DNA from: Nostoc sp. CENA543
GTDB lineage: Bacteria; Cyanobacteriota; Cyanobacteriia; Cyanobacteriales; Nostocaceae
Length of the DNA stretch: 64,000 bases
Assembly: GCF_002896875.1 (NCBI RefSeq)
Contig: NZ_CP023278.1
Location: 3,534,001 to 3,598,000, forward strand
Direction of reading: 5' to 3'
Positions 1 through 8,972 of the stretch are shown here, one piece after another; the stretch's first letter is position 1; every line of letters begins with the position of its first letter. A program made the translations under genes and the position numbers. A model generated the notes under the pieces. It made no database searches. It had not been told where the DNA came from and was given only the letters and a program-made list of their open reading frames with translations.

Positions 1-3000
1 ATAGACATAATTAATTACAGATATGGGTAAATGTATAGTCGATGATAGTGGTAATGAATGTTGAATATTTATGTCATTTTCCGGAAAATTTCCTGAAGCT
101 TCTATATATAAATTACTATTTTTTTGTAAAATTAAAAATCCCTTTTCTGCTCCTGCATTTTCAATAGCGATTTGCATTAATTTAGTTAGTAGCTTTTCTA
201 AATAAATTTCGCCAGATAAAGCTTGTGATGCTTTAATGACAGTCGATACGTCAATAACTTTATCAATACCAATAGATAGAGGTGTGATAGTTTGATGAAT
301 TCCTAAATCAGTAACTTTTTGTGTCGATAGGTGAGATAAAAATTGTGAATATTGGGATTCTAAATCTTGGACTTTTGCAATAGCACCCCAAAGGAGATAT
401 CCATAATAAGCATCTGTTAAGTAGGGTTGGGCTATTTTGTTTTTCCCACAGTCAAAGTAAAATTTTGCTGCTAATTCATTGGCAAGTGCGGCTTCTTGGA
501 TGTATCCTTGGGCTTGAGCTGTAGCGATCGCACAATCATAATTTTCCACTGCTTGCCAATTCTCACCTAAAACTCTTGCTATCTCGGCGGCTACAAGTTC
601 ATACTTATGCTGAAAATTCATGGGTGCATGATCTGCCCATTTTCGCATTTTGGCCTGATTCTGCTGGACTTGCGCGAGGAGATATGCTTGTTCTAGAGGC
701 TCGGCTGTAGTGTAGATTGCTAACTTCAATAAAGAATCATAAAAATAGAATTGGGGTACATTAAACCAACCTGTTACTCCATCTAAATATTCGCCTGCTT
801 TGATGGCATATTCTTTAGCTTGTTCTAATTCGCCAAATAAATAACACAAAATTAATTTATTGAGAAATACGTAACATACTACTGTCCGTTCATTGGCTTG
901 AATATGCAATGGCAATAATTGCTCTTCATTGTAAGCTGTACCGATTAATTTACAAGGATTTGCAGCTAAACCAATTAAATTCAAAACTACCTGATGAAAT
1001 ACTTGATGCCATGTGAGGGCAGTCTCTTGATGAATTTGAGCGATCGCTTGGCTAGATTTAGCCATTTCCTGTTCTAAATTCTTTAATTCTACACCGAGCC
1101 AAAATAAATATTGGCACCTATTACTAGCTGCATATCCAGTATGTACTAAATCTCCAAGTTCTAGCCCACTAGAATAAGCATTTTCTAAGAGTGGTAACGT
1201 TTCTCGGAGATGATTTTTCCAATGAATGATGAAGGTAGCAACTTTAAATAAGACTTGACTTTTGACTTCGCTAGTGTCTAAATTCTCTAAAAGAGCTAAA
1301 GCCACTTTGCCAAATTTATCGGCTGCGTCAATATCTTGCAATAAGCCACTAAAGACAACTCCATAATCAGCAAAACCACTGGCAGAAAAAGGACTTTTAC
1401 CATGTTGGATAGATAAATTTACTTCCTGACAAGCCATCAGGATAAATAATGCAGGTGCTGATTGATAAGCCGCAGGTACTAAGCTAGCTATTAATCGTAA
1501 AGCTGCTAGTTGATTTACATCTGTCATTGACTGTAAATTAACTAAATCTTCTATATCTTTAGTTGCTAAATTAGCAGTTGTTTGGTTAATAGCTTGTTGA
1601 ATATCTAAAAAAGTTGGCGATGCCGGTAGTTTAATTCCCAGGATTTCTAAAACTTGCAAACCCAACTGCACAGCCGCAATTAATTTGCGTTGGACTTCAC
1701 AACTTTTAATACGTAATTCGTATATCTTGACCTTTTCTAATTGTGTGTTAGCTTGTTGTATAATCACCATAGCTAACTGTTCCATCTGTTCAAATTCGCC
1801 AATCAAAAATGCTACTTCTGCGGCTTCTTGATATATGGTTAATGTCAGTTGATAGTGTTCATCCCAACTAGCATTTGTTAATAAGCTTAAACCTTGCTGA
1901 AAATAACGAATCGCAGATTCGTAGGCGGTGGCTGCTTTTGCCTTTTGTCCAGCCAGAAGATTAAGTTCGATTAACTCAATTTTTTCCGATTCTAGGGTGA
2001 GTGATTCTGCACCGTAATTTAGATGATTAACTAATGTGAAAATATTTTCGTAACGTTCTTTATCAGTGGTATTTTGTAGGAGCGATCGCCCGATTTTAAC
2101 ATGGATTAACTGCTGCTCTGCCTCTGGAATCAGTGAGTAAGATGCCTGTTGTACACGATCATGTAAAAATTTATATGTAATTATCCCAGTTTTGTCGGGA
2201 TAGCTATTAACTAACACAGGTATTTTAGCAGTTTCACCTTCTGGTAAAACCAAACCAGATTGCAAGGCTTCCCATAAATCAGCAGTCGTTTGCAGCACAG
2301 ATTTCTCGTGAACAACACTTAAAACATCTAAGGTGAATTTATCACCAATACAAGCAGCTAGCTTTAAAATATTTTGTGTCGCTGTTGAGAGTTTTTGAAT
2401 CTGATTTACCATCAGTTCAACAACATTATCAGTAATATCAATACTTTGTATTTGTTGAGTATCCCATTGCCAAGATGCTTCAATAAAATTAAATCTTAAT
2501 AAATTTTCCTGTTGTAAAGCTTTGAGTAGTTGTTTTAAAAAGAAAGGATTACCTTGAGTTTTAGCAAATAATAAATCTGTTAATGGTTGCGTTCGGCTGA
2601 TGTCTGTATGTAGGGTATCACTAACTAATTGATTAACATCATGTATTTGCAAAGTTCGGAGAACAAGATGATTAACGTTGATACTAGATTTTTGAATTGC
2701 TTCTAAAGTTGACATCAATGGATGCGTTGCATGAACCTCATGATCACGATATGCTCCTAAAATTAAGAGATATTTACTCTCAGGATCATCAATGAGTAGT
2801 TGAATTAGTTTTAATGAAGCTGTATCTGCCCATTGCAAATCATCCAAAAAAATTACTAGTGGATATTCTGGTTGACAAAAGACATGAATAAATTGCTGAA
2901 AAACGCGCTTAAATCTATTTTGGGCTTCATGTAATCCTAATGGTGTTACTTCTGTTTGAGTCCCAATAATTCTTTCAACTGCGGGAATCACATCAATAAT

Positions 3001-4221
3001 TAATTGCCCATTAGCACTAACAGCTTCTAAGATTTTACTTCTCCAAGTTGCTATATTAGCCGAATTTTCAGTTAATAACTTCTGGATTAATTCCTGAAAT
3101 GCTTCAATCAACAAAGCATAAGGAACGTTCCGCTTGAATTGATCAAATTTTCCGGTGATAAAATGACATTTATGTTGAGCAATAATCTGATGAATTTCGT
3201 TCACTAAGGAAGATTTACCAACACCAGAATAACCACTAATTAACATTACCTCTGATGTGCCACAACTCACTCGTTCAAAGGCATTAATTAAAGCAGCTAG
3301 TTCTGCTTCTCGACCATAAAGTTTTTGAGGAATACGCAGTTGACTATATAAATCTAGTTGTCCAATAGTAAAATTGTCAATTTTATTATTACTTTGCCAG
3401 GAGTAAAAACACCTTTCTAAATCAGATTTTAACCCTAGATAATTTTGATATCTATCTTCAGTATTTTTCGCTAGTAACTTCATGATTATATCAGAAATTG
3501 CTAGTGGTATTTTGGGATTAACTGCGGTCGGAAGTAATGGGATTTTAGCGATGTGAGCATAAATTAAATCTAAAGGATGATCAGCAATAAATGGTGGTTT
3601 ACCTGTGAGCATTTCATAAAAAATTATTCCTAAAGAATAAAAATCAGTACGATAATCAACCACACAATTCATCCGTCCAGTTTGTTCGGGAGAAATGTAA
3701 GCTAAGGTATCAGCTAATAAATTAGAGTTATAAGTATAATCATTTTGTTTATCTAGATAAGACTCCAGACTAAACCCCAGCATTTTGACTTGATATGTTT
3801 GGGGATTAATCAAGATGTTGTGAGGCTGAATACTTTGATGAATAATATTATTTTGATGTAATTGAGCTAAACTCGTCGCTAATTTTAGAGCTATATTCAA
3901 AAAAGTAGCAATATCAAGACATTGTGCCTTTAAAAAACTTTTTAATGTTTGACAACCAAAGTCAGCAATAATTATGGCTAAATTGTTTTGATTTATTTCT
4001 AGGGCAATGGGTATAACAGCACCTTGATGATTTAATAACTGCAATATTTGATATTCATATTTTAGTTGATTAATTTGTTCTAATTTAGGATAGTCTGTCT
4101 TGATTTTTTTGATAATTACTGATACTTGTTCTGATTCTTGTACTGCTCGATAAATACCGATATTCTCAGTCTCATAAAGAATTTCAGTGATTTGATAACC
4201 AATAATTAAAAGACCCATCAT
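1..4221 (-). CDS. HstK-like multidomain protein: kinase-like domain, AAA ATPase, helical repeats, GAF (partial, 3' end off window)
   Basis: The frame is open from ATG at 4221 to the left edge, at least 1407 residues. Order: Hanks-type kinase fold (about residues 8-270), then an AAA/NACHT-type ATPase with Walker A SGYSGVGKSS and Walker B VIFLDDLQWAD, a long helical TPR-like region, and the start of a GAF domain at the edge (VIKASQALSGEIYLEKLL, GAEKGFLIL). This is the order of cyanobacterial Ser/Thr kinase-histidine kinase hybrids, so a histidine kinase domain probably lies beyond the window. Oddity: the catalytic loop reads HQSIQPHN instead of HRDxKPxN, and the DFG position reads GFS, so kinase activity is doubtful although the beta-3 lysine (VIIKK) is present. 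A second ATG lies at 4218; no clear SD is seen. Target unknown. Confidence 0.88.
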   Translation of the reverse strand, partial: MMGLLIIGYQITEILYETENIGIYRAVQESEQVSVIIKKIKTDYPKLEQINQLKYEYQILQLLNHQGAVIPIALEINQNNLAIIIADFGCQTLKSFLKAQCLDIATFLNIALKLATSLAQLHQNNIIHQSIQPHNILINPQTYQVKMLGFSLESYLDKQNDYTYNSNLLADTLAYISPEQTGRMNCVVDYRTDFYSLGIIFYEMLTGKPPFIADHPLDLIYAHIAKIPLLPTAVNPKIPLAISDIIMKLLAKNTEDRYQNYLGLKSDLERCFYSWQSNNKIDNFTIGQLDLYSQLRIPQKLYGREAELAALINAFERVSCGTSEVMLISGYSGVGKSSLVNEIHQIIAQHKCHFITGKFDQFKRNVPYALLIEAFQELIQKLLTENSANIATWRSKILEAVSANGQLIIDVIPAVERIIGTQTEVTPLGLHEAQNRFKRVFQQFIHVFCQPEYPLVIFLDDLQWADTASLKLIQLLIDDPESKYLLILGAYRDHEVHATHPLMSTLEAIQKSSINVNHLVLRTLQIHDVNQLVSDTLHTDISRTQPLTDLLFAKTQGNPFFLKQLLKALQQENLLRFNFIEASWQWDTQQIQSIDITDNVVELMVNQIQKLSTATQNILKLAACIGDKFTLDVLSVVHEKSVLQTTADLWEALQSGLVLPEGETAKIPVLVNSYPDKTGIITYKFLHDRVQQASYSLIPEAEQQLIHVKIGRSLLQNTTDKERYENIFTLVNHLNYGAESLTLESEKIELIELNLLAGQKAKAATAYESAIRYFQQGLSLLTNASWDEHYQLTLTIYQEAAEVAFLIGEFEQMEQLAMVIIQQANTQLEKVKIYELRIKSCEVQRKLIAAVQLGLQVLEILGIKLPASPTFLDIQQAINQTTANLATKDIEDLVNLQSMTDVNQLAALRLIASLVPAAYQSAPALFILMACQEVNLSIQHGKSPFSASGFADYGVVFSGLLQDIDAADKFGKVALALLENLDTSEVKSQVLFKVATFIIHWKNHLRETLPLLENAYSSGLELGDLVHTGYAASNRCQYLFWLGVELKNLEQEMAKSSQAIAQIHQETALTWHQVFHQVVLNLIGLAANPCKLIGTAYNEEQLLPLHIQANERTVVCYVFLNKLILCYLFGELEQAKEYAIKAGEYLDGVTGWFNVPQFYFYDSLLKLAIYTTAEPLEQAYLLAQVQQNQAKMRKWADHAPMNFQHKYELVAAEIARVLGENWQAVENYDCAIATAQAQGYIQEAALANELAAKFYFDCGKNKIAQPYLTDAYYGYLLWGAIAKVQDLESQYSQFLSHLSTQKVTDLGIHQTITPLSIGIDKVIDVSTVIKASQALSGEIYLEKLLTKLMQIAIENAGAEKGFLILQKNSNLYIEASGNFPENDINIQHSLPLSSTIHLPISVINYVY

Positions 4222-4548
4222 TTTTATGTAAATTTCTAATAGCTAGTCAGCCGATATGTCAGCAGTCATTTTTAAATATGTTGATGACGCTTTGACTTGG
4301 TTGTATATATTATGGTTAATTTTGTAGATAAATTTTGGGTATTTCCTAAATTATTCTTTCATGAACATATAATTTAACTAAAGTTAAGGATTCTGTGAGT
4401 GTATACTTTAACGTAGAATATAATTTTGTTTCAAAATAGACATTTTTATTGGCAATACTACCTTAATGCTTGCAAACAAGATGTGTAGGCAAATATGATG
4501 TAGTTAAATAAGTATGTCTTGTCAACTTTAGAACAAATAGTAGATTAA
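4222..4548. other. Intergenic region between divergent genes
   Basis: AT-rich 327-base gap between the kinase-like gene (minus) and tsaB (plus). It must hold both promoters. I see no RNA gene, repeat or small ORF that I would defend. Confidence 0.5.
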
Positions 4549-5208
4549 TTGGCTTTGATTACACAATCAGAAAACTTAACATTGGCAAAATACGGTTTAT
4601 CACTGCATACAACTACACCCCAACTAGGTTTAGCCATTAGTAATTTCGCTGGCAATACTCGTTTTCAGATTTGGGATTTAGGGCGTGATTTATCTAGTTA
4701 TGTACATCAATATTTAATAGAATTCATCAAACCACAAACATGGCAAGATTTGGCATTTGTTGCGGTAGCTAAAGGCCCCGGAGGCTTTACGGGAACTCGA
4801 ATTGGTTTGGTTCTGGCTCGCACTTTGGGGCAACAATTAAATATTCCGGTGTTGGGGGTGTCTACTTTAGCCGCAGTAGCTTGGTCTTATGGTAGCAAAC
4901 ATCAGGAAGGTAAAGCGATCGCCGTAGAAATGCCAGCACAACGGGGACAGGTTTTTGGCGCGATTTATCAAGTTTCTTCCGAGAATTCCGGCTTAATCAG
5001 TTTATTTCCTGATACGGTGTTGACTCCAGAAACATGGCAAGAAACCCTCGCTAACTGGGAAACTGACTATCAGCTGGTCACAGCCAAATCTGGTTTAGCA
5101 GCTACAGTGACTAGTATCTTACAACTAGCTCATTTTGATTGGCAACTAGGACAGCGTCCTCATTGGTCAGAAACTTTACCTTACTACGGTCAGCATCCAG
5201 TAGTTTAA
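4549..5208 (+). CDS. tsaB: tRNA threonylcarbamoyladenosine biosynthesis protein TsaB
   Basis: 219 residues. TsaB is the inactive ASKHA-fold partner that binds TsaD, the t6A-forming enzyme acting on ANN-decoding tRNAs. The signature GPGGFTGTRIG lies at residues 76-86, followed by a LARTLGQQL helix and GVSTLAAVA, both typical of cyanobacterial TsaB. The N-terminal strand YGLSLHTTTPQLGLAI replaces the usual LALDTS of other bacteria. The start is TTG at 4549, immediately after an in-frame stop; another TTG at 4582 would give a protein starting just before the first beta strand and cannot be excluded. It stands alone, upstream of an unrelated membrane protein. Confidence 0.88.
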   Translation: MALITQSENLTLAKYGLSLHTTTPQLGLAISNFAGNTRFQIWDLGRDLSSYVHQYLIEFIKPQTWQDLAFVAVAKGPGGFTGTRIGLVLARTLGQQLNIPVLGVSTLAAVAWSYGSKHQEGKAIAVEMPAQRGQVFGAIYQVSSENSGLISLFPDTVLTPETWQETLANWETDYQLVTAKSGLAATVTSILQLAHFDWQLGQRPHWSETLPYYGQHPVV

Positions 5209-5345
5209 CTTAGCCAGATATTTTCTCAGTAATTACACCAGATTTAGCAAATTTTTGTATAATTATATGCCATCGTAATTTATTTTAGGTTAGTTTATAA
5301 ATTCCTACGCCAGTTCAAAATCACGATATTCTATAATTGACAACT

Positions 5346-6389
5346 ATGGAAAATACAGGAATTTATAAACACATTCAGCGCAGCAATCGCAATCTTTTAG
5401 CTGTCAACATTTGTTTAGTCTTATCTGTGATTGCTATAGCTGGGATGAGTAGGCGATATTTATACAACTTCTTCTTTGGGCCTTTTCCTATAGATAATCA
5501 GACACTTTTATCAAACACTACCCCAGACAGTAGATTACAGTATTTCGTCAAAATCCGTGGCAGTGAATCTTTAAATACTGGTGTTCAGGAAGTAGAAAGA
5601 GAGGTGAGTAAATCTACAGGAGAAACTAAAAGCGAAACAGTGAAAGCACATTATTTGGCTTTAGTGATTGAACAAAAATTACTCCTAGTTAAAACACCTA
5701 ATGCTAACGATTCTAAGGAATTTACTGGTGCATTGATAACTTTACCAAATGATGCGCGTGAAAAAATTGTCAATGAAGCCGAAGCTGAATTTCCGGCTTT
5801 GCGTGGCGTTTTTCTACCTTTAATGCTGGATGCTACGAATTTTCGTAACTCTGGATATATAGGATTAGGTATCGGAATTCCTCTTTTCCTTTTGGGAGTG
5901 TGGAATTTATTCAAAGTAGTTAAAAGGAAAGAGAACATAGAAAATCATCCGATTATGGAGGATTTAAAAAGGTTTGGTTCTCCTAATGATGTGGCGTTTA
6001 AAATAGATTCTGAATTACAGATAGCAGGTAATAAATCTACTATTGGGCCTGCTCAAATTACACCTTCTTGGATACTAAGGTCTCATTTTTTTGGGTTAGA
6101 AATACTCAATTTAAATGATATTGTTTGGATATATAAAAATGTGACAACTCATTATAAATACTTTATTCCCGTTGGTAAAACTTATGCGGTAGTTATCTAT
6201 AATCGTCAAGGGAGACTATTAGAAATTCCCTGTAAAGAGCAGGAAGTCACTAGTATTATTGAACAAGTTATTACTTATGTACCTTGGGTTATAGCGGGAT
6301 ATAGCCAGGAGTTACAAGAGGTATGGCAGAAAAATTTCTCTCAAATGATTGAGTTTGTGGATATGAAGCGGCAAGAAATTAGTAATTAG
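5346..6389 (+). CDS. Membrane protein of unknown function, two transmembrane segments
   Basis: 347 residues from ATG 5346; a TTG three codons upstream (5337) is possible but less likely. There are two hydrophobic helices: one near the N terminus (about residues 15-35, LAVNICLVLSVIAIAG) and one mid-protein (about 165-187, GYIGLGIGIPLFLLGVW). The segment between them is a polar, probably extracytoplasmic domain. The C-terminal ~155 residues look like a mixed alpha/beta cytoplasmic domain with repeated aromatic strands (ILRSHFFGLEILNLNDIVWIYK), reminiscent of PH-like membrane protein domains, but I do not recognise the family. It ends just before a dispersed palindromic repeat. Confidence 0.72.
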   Translation: MENTGIYKHIQRSNRNLLAVNICLVLSVIAIAGMSRRYLYNFFFGPFPIDNQTLLSNTTPDSRLQYFVKIRGSESLNTGVQEVEREVSKSTGETKSETVKAHYLALVIEQKLLLVKTPNANDSKEFTGALITLPNDAREKIVNEAEAEFPALRGVFLPLMLDATNFRNSGYIGLGIGIPLFLLGVWNLFKVVKRKENIENHPIMEDLKRFGSPNDVAFKIDSELQIAGNKSTIGPAQITPSWILRSHFFGLEILNLNDIVWIYKNVTTHYKYFIPVGKTYAVVIYNRQGRLLEIPCKEQEVTSIIEQVITYVPWVIAGYSQELQEVWQKNFSQMIEFVDMKRQEISN

Positions 6390-6400
6390 CTATAATTTAA

Positions 6401-6478
6401 GGTTTGCAGTAGTAACTTTAGTTCTCTCTACGAGACGCTCCGCGAACAAAGAAGGACTAAAGTCCTGACTACGAACTA
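6401..6478. repeat. Dispersed palindromic repeat (gtagtaa-gaactttagttc family)
   Basis: Two arms, aactttagttc and ggactaaagtcc with flanking agta/tactac-like ends, surround a GC-rich core ctacgagacgctccgcgaac. Related copies sit at 10781-10826 (core missing) and 44961-45026 (core present in the opposite orientation), with a half copy near 62262. Probably a non-autonomous REP/MITE-like element. Confidence 0.75.
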
Positions 6479-6523
6479 GGGTATTTTAACGGTTTAGGTT
6501 GTCAAGTCGTTCTGCTGAGACTG

Positions 6524-7195
6524 CTATTGAATGTTAGCATTGCTATCATTTTCTGTGTTTACTGTTTCGTCTTCTTGTGTTGCCGAATTAATCTTTTTTG
6601 CCTGCGGTGTGTGGATATTATCTGGAATTTGTTGCTGTTTTTCATTTGTCTTTTCTTGCACAACTTGAGTAGAATATATTTCTACATCTCGTTGGATGAT
6701 ATCTTCTACTTGACTAGCAAAAGTGTTAAATGCCTGCTCATGGTTAGGATATTGATGATAAATTCCTGCCAGTTGAGAAAATTGCCAGCCTTGGGTTTTT
6801 AAAGATTCGACTGTGCGGCGATAATGCCGCCAACGTTCTCCGTAATGAAAGAATTCTTCCACAGCCGCACTAATTGCTACTACTTGACTTAAACCAAAAG
6901 TTGACCAAACAATAATTTCTTTGAGAGGAAAATTTTTATTATTGCCTAGAGAGGGATTATTAATACTATTGATACTCACCAAAGCGGGAAGAATTATACC
7001 GCCAATAATGGTGGTGATTCTTAATTTATAGTAGCGATCGCGTGATTGATTGGCTTTACCTTCCATCCAGAGGATTTGATCTAACCAGCGCGATCGCAAA
7101 AAATGTCTTTGCTCATCGCGCAGTTTAATAATTTCAAATAACTGATTAAAATCTTGCTTTAAAAATTCCTGGTAAGTATCCTTTTGCTTCGCCAT
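6524..7195 (-). CDS. SLATT-type (DUF4231) two-TM putative effector
   Basis: 223 residues. A charged N-terminal helix (to about residue 58) leads into two transmembrane helices (about 59-76, LRITTIIGGIILPALVS; and 92-114, KEIIVWSTFGLSQVVAISAAVEEF). Then comes the motif EFFHYGERWRHYRRTVESLK and a long cytoplasmic helix with a low-complexity polar tail. This layout matches DUF4231 within the SLATT superfamily (SMODS and SLOG-associating 2TM effectors), proposed to form membrane pores when a partner senses a nucleotide signal. The start lies 3 bases after the stop of the LSDAT/SLOG gene, so the two are almost certainly co-transcribed. Family assignment is from recall of motif and context; activity is inference. 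Confidence 0.75.
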   Translation of the reverse strand: MAKQKDTYQEFLKQDFNQLFEIIKLRDEQRHFLRSRWLDQILWMEGKANQSRDRYYKLRITTIIGGIILPALVSINSINNPSLGNNKNFPLKEIIVWSTFGLSQVVAISAAVEEFFHYGERWRHYRRTVESLKTQGWQFSQLAGIYHQYPNHEQAFNTFASQVEDIIQRDVEIYSTQVVQEKTNEKQQQIPDNIHTPQAKKINSATQEDETVNTENDSNANIQ

Positions 7196-7198
7196 TTT

Positions 7199-7951
7199 TC
7201 ATTTTGAGGTAGACAGCACACTCTTCATTATTGCGGCTAAACTCTCAAATCCTGCTGTGGAATCAAATAAATTAACGTAGTGTATCATACCAGATTTAGC
7301 CAGTTCTGTAGCTCTAGGATCTGTCTTTTCTCCATGTAAGGCACTGGTGATCATATCTGCGGTTCTACCACTACCACCTACCACAATCACTAATCTTTTT
7401 GCCTTCACATTCTGGTAAGCATCCTCAAAAGTAATCTCACCACCATTAATTAATATAGTGAGAGAAGGCGCGCCATTAGCCAAAACAGTGGCTAATTGAG
7501 CTAACCAAGGAGATTCATCACCCCAATTGTTACCAGGAACTAACACAAAATAATTGTGGTTTGGTTCTAAAGGTGTAGCATCAGCAGATGGTTCTAAACA
7601 ATCAGGTAAAGCAACTTTACTTGCAGGTGCAACACCCACTAAAGCAAATTTTCCTCCGATTTGGGTACGCGCTTCACCCATGAGGCGCATTACTCCCGCA
7701 TCAGTACCCCCATCCAAAACATAAGCACCCAAATTTTCGGCAATAGGAGCTAAGATTTCCCGAAACAACCGTTGGATTTGCAGAAAATCTGCTGCACTCA
7801 TCCTGCTTGCACCCCCTATAACTACTAGCGAAGGACGAGCCATCGGCAAACCCATTGCGGCTACAGCTTGGGGTAAATCTGTGATTTGCTGTACATAAAT
7901 AGCAGTTGCTATTTGTCCATTTTCAAAGCTTAGTTGTAAAGGTTTTTCCAT
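7199..7951 (-). CDS. LSDAT_prok / SLOG-fold nucleotide-sensor protein
   Basis: 250 residues. A Rossmann-like fold shows glycine-rich nucleotide-binding turns: LVVIGGASRM (43-51), AYVLDGGTDAGVM (77-89), a NHNYFVLVPGNNWGDES segment and LVIVVGGSGRTADM near residue 200. This arrangement matches the prokaryotic LSDAT branch of the SLOG superfamily, related to the ligand-binding region of TRPM channels, which recognises ADP-ribose-like nucleotides. It is the first gene of a two-gene operon with the SLATT gene 3 bases downstream. The pair fits the published prediction of SLOG sensors controlling SLATT membrane effectors. The ligand here is unknown. Confidence 0.75.
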   Translation of the reverse strand: MEKPLQLSFENGQIATAIYVQQITDLPQAVAAMGLPMARPSLVVIGGASRMSAADFLQIQRLFREILAPIAENLGAYVLDGGTDAGVMRLMGEARTQIGGKFALVGVAPASKVALPDCLEPSADATPLEPNHNYFVLVPGNNWGDESPWLAQLATVLANGAPSLTILINGGEITFEDAYQNVKAKRLVIVVGGSGRTADMITSALHGEKTDPRATELAKSGMIHYVNLFDSTAGFESLAAIMKSVLSTSK

Positions 7952-8067
7952 AGCCCTTGTTTGTCAAGAAACATCAGGAATCGATTCCTGAGTGACAGCT
8001 TGAACCCCAGTTACTATTCCCTAATGAATGGTAGTGTATGTATTGAAACTGTGTCATCAATTGGTTC

Positions 8068-8970
8068 ATGACTGCTGCTGTTCTGTTAGAAAACGTCTAC
8101 AAATTTTACAATCAAGTTCCTGTCGTTAATGATTTATCCTTCACCATCAAACCTGGGGAAATCTTTGCACTCCTCGGCCCCAACGGTGCCGGAAAATCAA
8201 CCACAATTAGGATGTTGACGACATTAACAAAACCGTCCCAAGGCCGGGTAGAGGTGGCTGGGTATGATGTGGTACGCCAACCCATGCAAGCTAAACAAAA
8301 TATTGGTGTAGTGTTACAGTCAATCAGTGTGGATGGACAGTTAACTGTCTGGGAAAATCTGGAATTGTACGCTAGATTACGCCATATTGCTAATCCCCAA
8401 AGACAGCGATTAATTAATCAATGGTTGGAGTATGTAGAACTAGCAAATAGACGGGATAGCTTGGTAAAAACCCTGTCTGGAGGAATGAAACGGCGGTTAC
8501 AGATAGCGAGAGCTTTGTTACATCAACCACAAATTTTATTTTTAGATGAACCCACAGTGGGACTCGACCCCCAGACTAGGCGGCGACTGTGGGAGATGAT
8601 TCGAGACTTGAATAAGCAAGGGATGACGATATTACTGACAACTCATTATATGGATGAGGTCGAGTTTCTCTGTGATGCTTTTGGTTCTACTAAACCTGGA
8701 CGCATCGGCATTATGGATGGCGGTAAACTGATTTCTTTAGGCACTTTACAACAGTTGCGTTCGGTTCACGGTGAAGGTTTGGTGATGAAGCAATTGGATG
8801 TTAGCGCATCTGGAGCAGATAGTGCGCGGCGTTGGGAATATTTATTTTTCCCTTCTCTTGCAGAAGCCAATAGTTATTTAAATCAACAGACAGATAAAAC
8901 GGGAATGATGGTACGTCCTTCTAATTTAGAAGATATTTTTGTTGAACTCACAGGACGAGAATTAGAGTGA
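8068..8970 (+). CDS. ABC transporter ATP-binding protein (DrrA/ABC-2 type)
   Basis: 300 residues from ATG 8068. All ATPase motifs are intact: Walker A GPNGAGKST (38-46), Q-loop in VVLQS, signature LSGGM, Walker B ILFLDEPTVGLD, H-loop LLTTHYMDE. The C-terminal extension (VRPSNLEDIFVELTGREL) is typical of DrrA/NodI-like drug or polysaccharide exporters of the ABC-2 class. No permease gene is adjacent: upstream is the divergent SLOG gene, and downstream is a convergent TPR gene whose stop lies 2 bases away. The partner permease must be elsewhere, so the substrate cannot be given. Confidence 0.9.
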   Translation: MTAAVLLENVYKFYNQVPVVNDLSFTIKPGEIFALLGPNGAGKSTTIRMLTTLTKPSQGRVEVAGYDVVRQPMQAKQNIGVVLQSISVDGQLTVWENLELYARLRHIANPQRQRLINQWLEYVELANRRDSLVKTLSGGMKRRLQIARALLHQPQILFLDEPTVGLDPQTRRRLWEMIRDLNKQGMTILLTTHYMDEVEFLCDAFGSTKPGRIGIMDGGKLISLGTLQQLRSVHGEGLVMKQLDVSASGADSARRWEYLFFPSLAEANSYLNQQTDKTGMMVRPSNLEDIFVELTGRELE

Positions 8971-8972
8971 TT

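Noticed and set aside
6527-6802. Hydrophobic, Cys-rich open frame on the plus strand
   Set aside because: It lies opposite the SLATT gene, whose frame has clear domain structure; the plus frame is a shadow.
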